Part shown: piece after piece, positions 7,102 to 14,324 of the stretch | How positions within the stretch are numbered: position 1 is the first letter of the stretch | How the letters are laid out: each line of letters starts with the position of its first letter | NCBI GenBank assembly: GCA_964596115.1 | Contig: CAZQRW010000020.1 | Location: 1 to 33,065, forward strand | Origin: CAZQRW01 sp964596115 | GTDB taxonomy: Bacteria > Hydrothermota > UBA3072 > B12-G15 | Length of the DNA: 33,065 bases | Direction: 5' to 3' | Position numbers and translations under genes: made by a program | The notes under the pieces: model-generated | The model's database searches: none | The model's input: only the letters and a program-made list of their open reading frames with translations | Told to the model about the DNA's origin: nothing

Positions 7102-8009
7102 AAAAACGCCCTTAGTTTTTTGTAAACCTCATTAACTCCTATACTTCTCAAACAAGCATACCCAAATGGACAAAAATTTACGCCATGAAGGGAACAGGGT
7201 TTACATGGTAAGTTCTTTGAAATATATACCGAATTCCCAAGCGGGTAAAAACCAGATTCAGGAATAGAGGAACCATAAATTTGTATTGTATTCGTTCCTA
7301 CCGAATAAGAAATATGTGTAAGACCTGTATCTCCCCCAATAGATACATCCATCTCTGCAATAAGAGCTGAAACCAATCCAAGGTCTGCCCCCCAAAAACC
7401 ACCTGAAGATGGTATACTTGAGAACCTCTTTTTATCGTCTTTATCCCCAAAAAGAAAGACACTTCCTCTGTCAATTTTAGCTGCCAGAACGCTGTAAAAT
7501 GGCCACTCTCTGGACCTTCTGCCTGCACCAGGGAAAAGAGCAATAAATGGTCTTTTAAATGCCTTCAGTATCTTCTTTGCTTTGATTTTATCTTCTTCAC
7601 ATAAGTGGATTTCAGGTAGATATTTTTTATATTTTATGCCCAACTCAGATAAAACCCTTGAATATCTCTCTGTGACATGTGGTATTTTTAATCTGATCTT
7701 TGTCAAAACCATAGTTACTCTCTTCAGGTCTTCCTTATTTATATTAAAAAAGCGTTCTGCCTGTGTCTTCTTTATAATCCTGCTGGATTTCTTTGTCCTG
7801 TGTAAATCAAAAAATATATCAAATATTTTTTCGGGTATAATATCTGTTACATCATTGACCCTCTTATCGCATCTAAAAAGTGAGTGATATTTCTCTTCGG
7901 TTAAAAGTGTAATATTCGCTTCCGGGAAACTCTCTCTGAGATTCCTAAGAAAGGGTGTCAATAATACTACATCACCCATCGATGATAATCTTAAAACCCC
8001 GATTTCCAT
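7098..8009 (-). CDS. Glycosyltransferase family 9 (heptosyltransferase-like)
   Basis: 303 aa, slightly shorter than typical WaaC/WaaF. The N-terminus MEIGVLRLSSMGDVVLLTPF is the GT9 signature, and the C-terminal half has FPGAGRRSREWP and SIGGDTGLTHISYSVG, the nucleotide-sugar site. It probably adds a heptose or related sugar to the LPS core; WaaC, WaaF or WaaQ-like specificity cannot be told from sequence. The ATG at 8009 is only 8 nt past the 3' end of tRNA-Ala(TGC), with no ribosome site between. A longer frame would be translated from the tRNA itself and is rejected. The gene ends in a 4-nt ATGA overlap with the WaaF-GmhB fusion. Confidence 0.88.
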   Translation of the reverse strand: MEIGVLRLSSMGDVVLLTPFLRNLRESFPEANITLLTEEKYHSLFRCDKRVNDVTDIIPEKIFDIFFDLHRTKKSSRIIKKTQAERFFNINKEDLKRVTMVLTKIRLKIPHVTERYSRVLSELGIKYKKYLPEIHLCEEDKIKAKKILKAFKRPFIALFPGAGRRSREWPFYSVLAAKIDRGSVFLFGDKDDKKRFSSIPSSGGFWGADLGLVSALIAEMDVSIGGDTGLTHISYSVGTNTIQIYGSSIPESGFYPLGNSVYISKNLPCKPCSLHGVNFCPFGYACLRSIGVNEVYKKLRAFL

Positions 8010-8017
8010 AATAAAAA

Positions 8018-8090
8018 TGGAGGCGAGCGGACTCGAACCGCTTACCTCCTGCGTGCAAGGCAGGTGCTCTACCAAATGAGCTACGCCCCC
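8018..8090 (-). tRNA. tRNA-Ala (anticodon TGC)
   Basis: Minus-strand cloverleaf: acceptor GGGGGCG/CGCCTCC with one G-U pair, anticodon stem CCTGC/GCAGG around loop CTTGCAC, T-arm AGCGG-TTCGAGT-CCGCT. Discriminator A; no encoded CCA. The heptosyltransferase ATG follows after 8 nt. Confidence 0.97.
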
Positions 8091-8236
8091 GAAAAATCAT
8101 CATCTTTGAATCTCTGTAATTTATTATTAATATTAACCCCAATGTCAATACCAACAAAAAAATTATCTTTAATACACTGTCTGGATACGATAAATAAATT
8201 AACATATCTGGATTTTTTTATATAATTTGTATCCAT
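8081..8236 (-). CDS. Possible small ORF (51 aa) between tRNA-Ile and tRNA-Ala
   Basis: An ATG at 8236 with a strong GGAGG 5 nt upstream opens a 51-aa frame (MDTNYIKKSRYVNLFIV...) whose stop lies inside tRNA-Ala(TGC). A second frame across the same stretch encodes a hydrophobic segment (ILFLLVLTLG-like). The good ribosome site is the only support. The overlap with a tRNA argues against a real gene, although a frameshifted remnant is possible. Confidence 0.15.
   Translation of the reverse strand: MDTNYIKKSRYVNLFIVSRQCIKDNFFVGIDIGVNINNKLQRFKDDDFSGA
8121..8148 (-). promoter_or_regulatory. Putative promoter for tRNA-Ala(TGC) and the heptosyltransferase genes
   Basis: TTGACA (8148-8143), a 16-nt spacer and TAATAA (8126-8121) lie about 30 nt before the tRNA. 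A transcript from here would carry the tRNA and then the mRNA of the two glycosyltransferases. Confidence 0.5.
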
Positions 8237-8251
8237 TATTCCTCCAAAAAA

Positions 8252-8325
8252 TGGGCCCAAGTGGACTCGAACCACCCACCTCTCGCTTATCAGGCGAGCG
8301 CTCTAACCAACTGAGCTATGGGCCC
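8252..8325 (-). tRNA. tRNA-Ile (anticodon GAT)
   Basis: Minus-strand cloverleaf of 74 nt: acceptor GGGCCCA/TGGGCCC, anticodon stem CTCGC/GCGAG around loop CTGATAA, T-arm GGTGG-TTCGAGT-CCACT. Discriminator A; no encoded CCA. It precedes tRNA-Ala(TGC) by 161 nt, the order seen in many rRNA spacers, but no rRNA flanks it here. Confidence 0.97.
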
Positions 8326-8351
8326 AGAAAAGATACCTATCTGCAATAGTA

Positions 8352-8380
8352 TAAATAATAAATTTATAACACTTTGTCAA
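8352..8380 (-). promoter_or_regulatory. Putative promoter of tRNA-Ile(GAT)
   Basis: TTGACA (8380-8375), a 17-nt spacer and TATTTA (8357-8352) lie upstream of the tRNA, predicting a leader of about 20 nt. Confidence 0.5.
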
Positions 8381-8413
8381 GAATAAAATTTTTGTATGGG
8401 AATTTATAACACT
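8361..8413. repeat. 13-bp direct repeat, copies 40 bp apart
   Basis: aatttataacact occurs at 8361-8373 and again at 8401-8413, exactly 40 bp apart, in the divergent intergenic region between tRNA-Ile and the radical SAM gene. One copy overlaps the tRNA-Ile promoter spacer. It could be a paired protein-binding site or a small duplication. Confidence 0.5.
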
Positions 8414-8501
8414 GCGATTCTAACATATGATGCTGCGAATGGAATATAGCGAAAGACATACCCAAAAAGGATTTCGTAAAGCATTAGGGAAAACAGAGGG
8501 C

Positions 8502-8529
8502 TTGTAAAAAATTTTTCTCTTAGTACATT
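8502..8529 (+). promoter_or_regulatory. Putative leaderless promoter of the radical SAM gene
   Basis: TTGTAA (8502-8507), a 16-nt spacer and TACATT (8524-8529) end exactly 6 nt before the ATG at 8536. There is no Shine-Dalgarno sequence. Confidence 0.4.
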
Positions 8530-8535
8530 ATACAT

Positions 8536-9486
8536 ATGCAAAGATATAGAACAGTTTCAGAATACTGGAAGAAGAAATTCAAGGAAAGGGTTTATAGAAT
8601 CAGTATTGATGCAGGTTTTACCTGTCCAAACAGAGATGGAACAAAAGGTTGTGGCGGATGTATCTTCTGTGATGAGGCAGGTGCAAGACCTCACTACGTT
8701 GAACCTGAACTATCTGTGAGAGAACAGGTGAAACAAGGTATTGTAAGGCTGAAAGGAAGAGGTATAGAGAAATTTATCGCATATTTTCAGGCATATACAA
8801 ATACCTATGCACCTGTGGAAATCCTAAAACAAAAATATAATGAAGCTCTGTCATTCCCAGAAGTTGTGGGTATTTCAATTTCCACAAGACCAGATTGTAT
8901 TGACGAAGATATTATAGATCTATTATCTGAAATCTCTAAACACCATTATACCATTGTTGAAGTAGGAGTCCAATCAATTCATCAGAAATCCCTGGATTTT
9001 CTTAAACGGATGCATACAGTGGAAGAGAGTGAAAAAAATATAAAACAATTTAAAGCCAAAAAAGGAATTGAAGTTGTTGCTCATTTAATTATTGGGATAC
9101 CCGGGGAAACAGATGATGATATTATAGAGACGATGGAGAAAATTTCCAGTTGGGGTGTGGATGGCGTGAAACTTCACCATCTCTATGTAGTAAAGGGCAC
9201 AATTCTTGAGAAAATGTATAGAAAGGATCAGATAAAGGTGTATGAAACACCAGAGGAATACGCAAAAATCGCTATAAAATCAATACTACATCTTTCCCCT
9301 GAAGTTGTTATTCATAGATTAGCAGGTTACGCTACGAAGGACATCCTTATTGCGCCTGAATGGACATCAAATAGGTTCATTGCAAAACAAATAATAGATA
9401 GAATAATGGATAGATACGATCTTTATCAGGGGGGATTGTATGGAGGCAGTAGAAGAACAACAAAGATAAAAAAACACCACAAATAA
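8536..9486 (+). CDS. Radical SAM protein, YhcC/TIGR01212 type
   Basis: 316 aa. The N-terminal radical SAM cluster motif is CPNRDGTKGCGGCIFC, with Cys30, 42 and 45 as the likely [4Fe-4S] ligands and an extra Cys39. Downstream are YFQAYTNTYA, the TRPDCI strand and VEVGVQSIHQKSL, all typical of this Elp3-related family found across bacteria. The C-terminal GGSRRTTK is also family-like. The reaction is not firmly established for the family, although it has been linked to tRNA or sulfur metabolism. The gene appears to be a single-gene unit, followed by 142 nt without a gene. Confidence 0.85.
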   Translation: MQRYRTVSEYWKKKFKERVYRISIDAGFTCPNRDGTKGCGGCIFCDEAGARPHYVEPELSVREQVKQGIVRLKGRGIEKFIAYFQAYTNTYAPVEILKQKYNEALSFPEVVGISISTRPDCIDEDIIDLLSEISKHHYTIVEVGVQSIHQKSLDFLKRMHTVEESEKNIKQFKAKKGIEVVAHLIIGIPGETDDDIIETMEKISSWGVDGVKLHHLYVVKGTILEKMYRKDQIKVYETPEEYAKIAIKSILHLSPEVVIHRLAGYATKDILIAPEWTSNRFIAKQIIDRIMDRYDLYQGGLYGGSRRTTKIKKHHK

Positions 9487-9594
9487 ATACAAAAATGGAA
9501 GAATAGCCCATTATAATAATGCGATGGTATATATGTCGTTTTCAATAAAACATCAGAGATGAATTTATTGTATTCACAAGGTCACAAAATATTG

Positions 9595-9622
9595 TTGACA
9601 TTTCACATAAATTCTATATTAT
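9595..9622 (+). promoter_or_regulatory. Leaderless promoter of the microcompartment-pentamer operon
   Basis: Perfect TTGACA (9595-9600), a 16-nt spacer and TATTAT (9617-9622) end 6 nt before the ATG at 9629. No Shine-Dalgarno sequence lies between. The short motif TTCACA recurs three times in 9573-9627, which may or may not be regulatory. Confidence 0.6.
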
Positions 9623-9628
9623 TCACAT

Positions 9629-9898
9629 ATGTTTATAGGAAAGGTTGTTGGTTCTGTATGGGCAACAAAGAAAGAAGAAAAACTTAAGGGAATGAAGTTA
9701 TTAATCGTTCAACATTACAATGTGGATATGACCCCCCTACAAGACTTTCATATTTGTGTTGATCTTGTAGATGCCGGCTTAAATGATACAGTTATTGTAG
9801 CACGAGGAAGCTCGGCAAGGCAAACAGTCCAAACAGATAAAAAACCTGTAGATGCTCTTATAGTTGGTGTTGTCGATAGGATTGATCTTAATAAATGA
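9629..9898 (+). CDS. EutN/CcmL family microcompartment vertex protein, copy 1
   Basis: 89 aa, the usual length of BMC pentamer (vertex) proteins. It carries the family pattern throughout: MFIGKVVGSVWATKK, LKGMKLLIVQ, CVDLVDAGLNDTVIVARG, the loop GSSAR at residues 60-64 and PVDALIVGVVDRID. EutN/CcmL proteins form pentamers that close the corners of microcompartment shells; all known shells also need hexamer (BMC-H) proteins, and none is in this window. It overlaps copy 2 by 4 nt (ATGA) and is the first gene of its operon. Of the three copies it is the closest to canonical. Confidence 0.93.
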   Translation: MFIGKVVGSVWATKKEEKLKGMKLLIVQHYNVDMTPLQDFHICVDLVDAGLNDTVIVARGSSARQTVQTDKKPVDALIVGVVDRIDLNK

Positions 9899-10182
9899 AG
9901 ATTGGTAGAGTAATTGGTTCTATTCATTCGACTAAAAAATATCCTACACTTAAAGGGTATAAACTATTAATAGTTCAACCTATAAAAAGTAATATGATTC
10001 CTAAAGGAATCCCAATTGTATGTGTGGATACAGTTGACGCAGGTAGAGAAGAGATAGTTTATTATGTTGAGGCAAAGGATGCATCTCTTCCCCTCAAAGA
10101 ACCACTGACACCATCAGATGCGACGATCACAGGAATTGTTGAACGAATTGATACACTCAAGGAAAATTTATATAAAAAATGA
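9895..10182 (+). CDS. EutN/CcmL family microcompartment vertex protein, copy 2
   Basis: 95 aa. It aligns end to end with copy 1 (MKIGRVIGSIHSTKK, LKGYKLLIVQ, CVDTVDAGREEIVYYVE, ATITGIVERID). The GSSAR loop is missing: the position reads AKDASLPLKEP. The changed loop suggests that copy 2 has a different contact surface, perhaps as part of a hetero-oligomer with copies 1 and 3. It overlaps both neighbours by 4 nt, so the three products are probably made in coupled amounts. Confidence 0.92.
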   Translation: MKIGRVIGSIHSTKKYPTLKGYKLLIVQPIKSNMIPKGIPIVCVDTVDAGREEIVYYVEAKDASLPLKEPLTPSDATITGIVERIDTLKENLYKK

Positions 10183-10451
10183 GATTTGGAATAATCAAAG
10201 CAAATATAACCTCAACAGTAAAAAATAAAGAATTACTTAGTGAGAAACTTTTTATAGTAGAGTATTCTGGGCCTGATAAAAAACCGACAGGAACAGAGGT
10301 AGTTGCTATTGATAGAGTAAATGCTGGAATTGGTGACTTTGTTATAGTGGCAGATGAAGGTGGCTCTGCCAGAATAATTCTCGGCAAGAAAAATGCACCG
10401 GTAAGAGTGGTCATTGTCGGTGTAATCGATAACGTAGATTACAAAAAATAA
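10179..10451 (+). CDS. EutN/CcmL family microcompartment vertex protein, copy 3
   Basis: 90 aa, the most diverged of the three. The family core is still clear: LFIVEYSGPDKKPTGTEVVAIDRVNAG is collinear with copies 1 and 2 (shown here only by its parts KLFIVEY and AIDRVNAG), and GGSAR and VVIVGVIDNVD follow. The N-terminus RFGIIKANITSTVK has lost the VVGS motif. It ends 9 nt before the next gene, an exported thioredoxin-domain protein with its own GGGGG ribosome site. Confidence 0.9.
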   Translation: MRFGIIKANITSTVKNKELLSEKLFIVEYSGPDKKPTGTEVVAIDRVNAGIGDFVIVADEGGSARIILGKKNAPVRVVIVGVIDNVDYKK

Positions 10452-10460
10452 GGGGGATTC

Positions 10461-12233
10461 ATGCTCTTTCTCTTAATCTTTTCAATGCCATTTATTATTT
10501 CGGTATCGGGAAATAATGTCTCTATTACTTACTCAAAGGATGGAAAATTGTATAATCATAGGGATCTCAAAATCTTTTATCAGATCTCTACACCTGATAC
10601 AGTATACTCGGACGTCAAAAATCTCCAGAGAGAAAGGGTTAAATTATCAGTACCCAGCAATACTAATTACCTCAGGTTCCTGATTGAGGACAAAGATGGG
10701 GATCAGGACCTCTCCAAGGGAGACAGACCCTACGTCTACGTATTTAAAGAAGAGGGTTCATATCTTGCACTAGCAAGACATTTTCTGTCATCAAGGGTAA
10801 GAAACGTTGAACAGGCAAAGGAATACATTAATAAAGAAGAAGAAAACTATCCGGAAAACAGATGGACTACCTTTTATAAATGGTGGACATACTACATTGA
10901 AGGCAAAACAGACCAAATAACCCTTACATTGCCCAAAAATTCCAGTGAAAATGAAGTGAACTATGCACTTAAAGCAGGCTTTAAAATATTCCAGGAAATG
11001 GATCCTTCAGATGACATCGTCAAACTTCTTACAATCAATCCTAACTCACCATATATGAGTGATCTTACAATAATTTTATCGGGTCTTACACTCGAGAGCG
11101 TGATAACCAAGTTAAAAAACAACAACATAAAAACAAAATATCTCCCAATATTGGAAATAAATTATTTGTTTCAGAACTATGATTATAGGACAGATGCATG
11201 GACAAAAAAGGCAAAAGAAATTGTAAACACCTACAAGTCCTTTAACAATCGTCCGCTTATGCTATACTATATCGCAAGAAAACTTAAACCTGAGGAAGGT
11301 GCAAAGTACTACAAGCAAATAATAAGGGTTTACAAAGATCCCTCTGTTTTCAACGAATATGGGTATAGCCTTATAAGTTCTGGCACAAATATAAAGGGCG
11401 GAATAAATATCTGTTTTAAGGGAATAAAGCTCATCAAATCAGGATACTTAGATAAAAAGTATTGGTTATATCCAAAGAAAAAGAGAAGGGATATTTCAAA
11501 TGAGTATCTCGCATATCTATATAATACTATCGCATTAGGTTACCATAAACTCAATAAAAATAAAGCTGCATTAAAGTATGAAAATTTGGCCCTCGGCACG
11601 CTCCCTAAGGGAGAAGAAGACCCTGCATTTTATAGCCTTTTAGGGGATATTTACATTTCTTTAAATGACACAACCTCAGCCCTTTCAACATATCTTGATG
11701 GATTATACTATAATAAAAATCCAGAACTATTAAAAAAGGTACAATCACTATTTAAGGGCAATAATTTCGAGGCGTATTATAAAAAAGAAATGGAGAAAAG
11801 AAGAAAGGGAAATAAATTAAACATACCTGCCCCTGATTTTACATTAAGAACACTAAGCGGGAAAGAAATGAAACTCTCGAGTTTCAGAGGAAAGGTCGTA
11901 GAGCTTAACTTCTGGGCAACGTGGTGCGGCCCCTGTAAAATAGAAATCCCACACTTAAACAAACTTGTGGAGCATTTTAAGGATGATAAAAACGTTGTCT
12001 GTATTGCCGTATCCAACGAATCGCCTGAGAGAATAAAGTTATTCTTAAAGAAACAACCTTATAATTTTCTACAGTTTACCGCTGATGCCCTTAATTTATA
12101 TGGGGTATCAGGTATTCCTACTCACTTTATAATTGATAAAAAGGGTAACATACAGTATAAACACGTGGGATATATTCCAGGTCTACCAGAAAAATTACAG
12201 GAGGAGATTGAGGATCTACTTAAGGAGAATTGA
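10461..12233 (+). CDS. Exported helical-repeat protein with C-terminal TlpA-like thioredoxin domain
   Basis: 590 aa. A hydrophobic N-terminus (MLFLLIFSMPFIISVSG) looks like a minimal signal peptide without a basic start. An N-terminal beta-rich region is followed from about residue 110 to 450 by helical repeats with TPR character (for example LAYLYNTIALGYHKLNKNKA and AFYSLLGDIYISLNDTTSA). Residues about 452-590 form a TlpA/ResA-type thioredoxin with WCGPC at 488-492 and the cis-Pro segment GIPTHFIIDKKG. It should act in the periplasm as a thiol-disulfide oxidoreductase. It starts 9 nt after the third EutN/CcmL gene and is probably co-transcribed with it, an unexplained pairing of a periplasmic and a cytosolic function. 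Confidence 0.82.
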   Translation: MLFLLIFSMPFIISVSGNNVSITYSKDGKLYNHRDLKIFYQISTPDTVYSDVKNLQRERVKLSVPSNTNYLRFLIEDKDGDQDLSKGDRPYVYVFKEEGSYLALARHFLSSRVRNVEQAKEYINKEEENYPENRWTTFYKWWTYYIEGKTDQITLTLPKNSSENEVNYALKAGFKIFQEMDPSDDIVKLLTINPNSPYMSDLTIILSGLTLESVITKLKNNNIKTKYLPILEINYLFQNYDYRTDAWTKKAKEIVNTYKSFNNRPLMLYYIARKLKPEEGAKYYKQIIRVYKDPSVFNEYGYSLISSGTNIKGGINICFKGIKLIKSGYLDKKYWLYPKKKRRDISNEYLAYLYNTIALGYHKLNKNKAALKYENLALGTLPKGEEDPAFYSLLGDIYISLNDTTSALSTYLDGLYYNKNPELLKKVQSLFKGNNFEAYYKKEMEKRRKGNKLNIPAPDFTLRTLSGKEMKLSSFRGKVVELNFWATWCGPCKIEIPHLNKLVEHFKDDKNVVCIAVSNESPERIKLFLKKQPYNFLQFTADALNLYGVSGIPTHFIIDKKGNIQYKHVGYIPGLPEKLQEEIEDLLKEN

Positions 12234-12269
12234 GTTATTTAAATTGTATATTCAAAAATTGAACAATTA

Positions 12270-12298
12270 TTGACATATGTATAGTAGGAATATATTAA
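12270..12298 (+). promoter_or_regulatory. Putative promoter of RNase G
   Basis: Perfect TTGACA (12270-12275), a 17-nt spacer and TATTAA (12293-12298) would give an untranslated leader of about 115 nt before the RNase G start. That is unusually long for this window. Confidence 0.5.
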
Positions 12299-12432
12299 AA
12301 TTTGGAAAGTTAATATTAGCATTTCTTCTATTCACCTTTAAAGAAATACTGACTCCTTCTATTATTGAGGAAAAGATTATAGAGAAGAATTTTATCAAGA
12401 TGAATGGAGGTAAGGAAAAAAAATGGAATTAA
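12277..12432 (+). CDS. Possible small ORF (51 aa) in the RNase G leader
   Basis: The frame reads MYSRNILKFGKLILAFLLF then about 30 polar residues ending GGKEKKWN, and overlaps the RNase G start by 10 nt. It has a hydrophobic segment like a signal peptide, but its ATG lies inside the promoter just described, so it could be translated only from read-through transcripts. It has no ribosome site. An internal ATG at 12400 could give a 10-residue leader peptide. A truncated remnant or chance frame is as likely as a gene. Confidence 0.2.
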   Translation: MYSRNILKFGKLILAFLLFTFKEILTPSIIEEKIIEKNFIKMNGGKEKKWN

Positions 12433-13880
12433 GAGAAATCGTTTTGTCTCAGAAAATTGGTGAAGTGAAGGTTGCAGTAAAAGAAGATGGAGAACTTGTT
12501 GAATATTACGTTGAAAGAGAAGATCTGAAAAATACTGTAGGGAACATATACAGAGGTAAAATAACAGCTGTAAAAAAAACACTTCAAGCAATATTTGTAA
12601 ATATTGGACACAATATTGATGGCTTTTTACCAATCAGTGATTACAATTATACACATCCACGAATGCCACCAAAGGTTGGAGATCCCCTCATAGTACAGAT
12701 TACAAAGGAACCATATGGCACAAAGGGTGCAAGGCTGACAACTGTAATCACCATCCCTGGCAGATATCTTGTGCTTATGCCAATGGTGAAAACTGTAGGT
12801 GTTTCAAAGAAAATAAGCGATAGGATAGAACGAAAAAGACTTATTTCTATAGCAAAGAAAGCTGTACCAAGGGGAACTGGCGCCATTTTGAGAACTTCAG
12901 CCAAAAATGTAGACATTAAGAAAGTAAGATCAGAGGCGAATAAGCTAGTAAAAGAATGGAAAAATATTAAAAAAATATACGATGAAGGCAAGGGAACAAT
13001 GCTTCTGAGAAGTGAACAAGAACTTGTAATAAAGGTCACGAGGGACCTTTTTGACCAAAATTATTCAAAAGTGATTGTTGATTCAAAAGGGGCATATAAT
13101 AAGATAGTCAGATATATGAAGGAAAAAAACATTAAGTATAGAGGAAGAGTTAATCTCTATCAAGGAGAAAAAAGTATCTTTGAACATTATAAAATAAATA
13201 GTGAATTATCAAATATATACAGAAGAAAAGTATGGCTCAAAAATGGTGGGTATATCGTTATTGATCACCCAGAAGCGATGCACGTGATAGATGTTAATAG
13301 CGGCAAGTATGCTGGAAAGAAAAAACAAGAGGATATGGTATATGAAACTAATCTGTTGGCAGCAAAGGAAATAGCCCGACAACTCAGACTAAGGGATCTT
13401 GGAGGAATAATCATTGTTGATTTTATTGATATGGTAAATGAAGAACATAAGGAAAATCTGTTAAACACTTTAAAGAGCTATTTCTCAACAGATAGGACAA
13501 AAGTAGATGTAATAGATATAACATCCCTTGGTCTTGTAGAAATAACGAGGGAGAGAATAAGAAGAACCCTTTCAATGGCATTTACAGAACCCTGCCCAGT
13601 ATGCCAGGGCAAGGGAGTTGTTTTTTCAAAACCTTATCTTCTTTCTCTTGCAGAAGACTACATTGAAAGGGAAAGGGGCCAATTAAGGGGGAAAGAGGTT
13701 TATATTTTTGTAAATCCTGGATTGATGGACTATTTTGAAGAAAAGGCAAAGGAAAAGATTGAAAGTATTGCTCGAGAATACAAAATTCACATAAACATTC
13801 AACCAGATTATACATTGCCCTTTGAAAAAATAAAGATTTTGAGAAGGATAAAAGACTCTGTAATAGAAGAAGAAATCTAA
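12423..13880 (+). CDS. rng: Ribonuclease G (RNase E/G family)
   Basis: 485 aa, the length of RNase G rather than full RNase E; there is no C-terminal degradosome scaffold. The S1 RNA-binding domain spans about residues 35-120 (GNIYRGKITAVKKTLQAIFV). The catalytic Mg-binding Asp290 lies in HVIDVNSGK and Asp333 in IIVDFIDM. The zinc-link motif CPVC is at 391-394. It cleaves single-stranded A/U-rich RNA and matures 16S rRNA 5' ends in characterised bacteria. GGAGG and AAGGA lie upstream of the ATG. Confidence 0.95.
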   Translation: MELREIVLSQKIGEVKVAVKEDGELVEYYVEREDLKNTVGNIYRGKITAVKKTLQAIFVNIGHNIDGFLPISDYNYTHPRMPPKVGDPLIVQITKEPYGTKGARLTTVITIPGRYLVLMPMVKTVGVSKKISDRIERKRLISIAKKAVPRGTGAILRTSAKNVDIKKVRSEANKLVKEWKNIKKIYDEGKGTMLLRSEQELVIKVTRDLFDQNYSKVIVDSKGAYNKIVRYMKEKNIKYRGRVNLYQGEKSIFEHYKINSELSNIYRRKVWLKNGGYIVIDHPEAMHVIDVNSGKYAGKKKQEDMVYETNLLAAKEIARQLRLRDLGGIIIVDFIDMVNEEHKENLLNTLKSYFSTDRTKVDVIDITSLGLVEITRERIRRTLSMAFTEPCPVCQGKGVVFSKPYLLSLAEDYIERERGQLRGKEVYIFVNPGLMDYFEEKAKEKIESIAREYKIHINIQPDYTLPFEKIKILRRIKDSVIEEEI

Positions 13881-14055
13881 TTTAATCAGCATAAAATTTT
13901 CTACATCTCCTGGAAAAAATATATAAACCTGAAAGTTGAGCTTTGCGTCTCGTCTTTTGTCTTTTGCCTTTGAGACTGTGATTTTTAAGTTTTTTAAAAT
14001 CCCGGTCTCCTGTAAAGAAAAGCCTCACGGTCTTTGTGTCTTTCTTTTTCCCTCG

Positions 14056-14224
14056 CTTTTTGTTCTATACCTTCCCTACCTCGCTATTCTTTCCATCTCG
14101 GCTCTTACCTTGCTTCTCTTTCTACTTCTCTCCTACCTTGCTCTTCGTTCTATACTTCTCCTACCTCGCTTCTCTTTCTACTCTACTCCTACCTCGCTCT
14201 TCTTTCTATACCTCTCCTACCTTG
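14056..14224. repeat. Degenerate 28-bp tandem repeat, six copies, pyrimidine-rich
   Basis: Six units: 14056-14083, 14084-14112 (29 bp), 14113-14140, 14141-14168, 14169-14196 and 14197-14224. Each ends in ctacctcg or ctaccttg, with small variants. Units 4 and 6 (ttctata type) resemble each other more than their neighbours, as do units 3 and 5 (tttctact type), so there is a 56-bp higher-order period. The plus strand is almost purine-free. There is no spacer between units, so this is a minisatellite and not a CRISPR array. Confidence 0.9.
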
Positions 14225-14296
14225 TCTTATGTGGCATTCTTTCTTGATAAAACTTCAACATTATTTTATAATTACTCCTGCATCAAAGAAAGTCTG

Positions 14297-14324
14297 TTGA
14301 CACAAAATTTAATTATAGTAAAAT
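14297..14324 (+). promoter_or_regulatory. Putative promoter of the 433-aa membrane protein gene
   Basis: Perfect TTGACA (14297-14302), a 16-nt spacer and TAAAAT (14319-14324), followed by the ribosome site AAGGGGG and an ATG at 14346. It is a conventional leader, unlike the neighbouring leaderless genes. Confidence 0.6.

Noticed and set aside
8010..8075. N-terminal extension of the glycosyltransferase frame (MVEHLPCTQEVSGSSPLA)
   Set aside because: It is the translation of tRNA-Ala(TGC), a well-known false protein start; the GT9 signature begins at MEIGVLRL.
7972..8275. Two overlapping frames through tRNA-Ile and tRNA-Ala
   Set aside because: They run across tRNA genes; only the short GGAGG-preceded frame at 8236 was kept, with low confidence.
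12243..12267. Possible operator (ATTGT...ACAAT and TTCAA...TTGAA) upstream of RNase G
   Set aside because: The two short inverted repeats do not share a centre; A/T-rich chance is more likely.
14056..14224. CRISPR array
   Set aside because: Units of 28 bp follow each other without spacers, and no cas gene is near.
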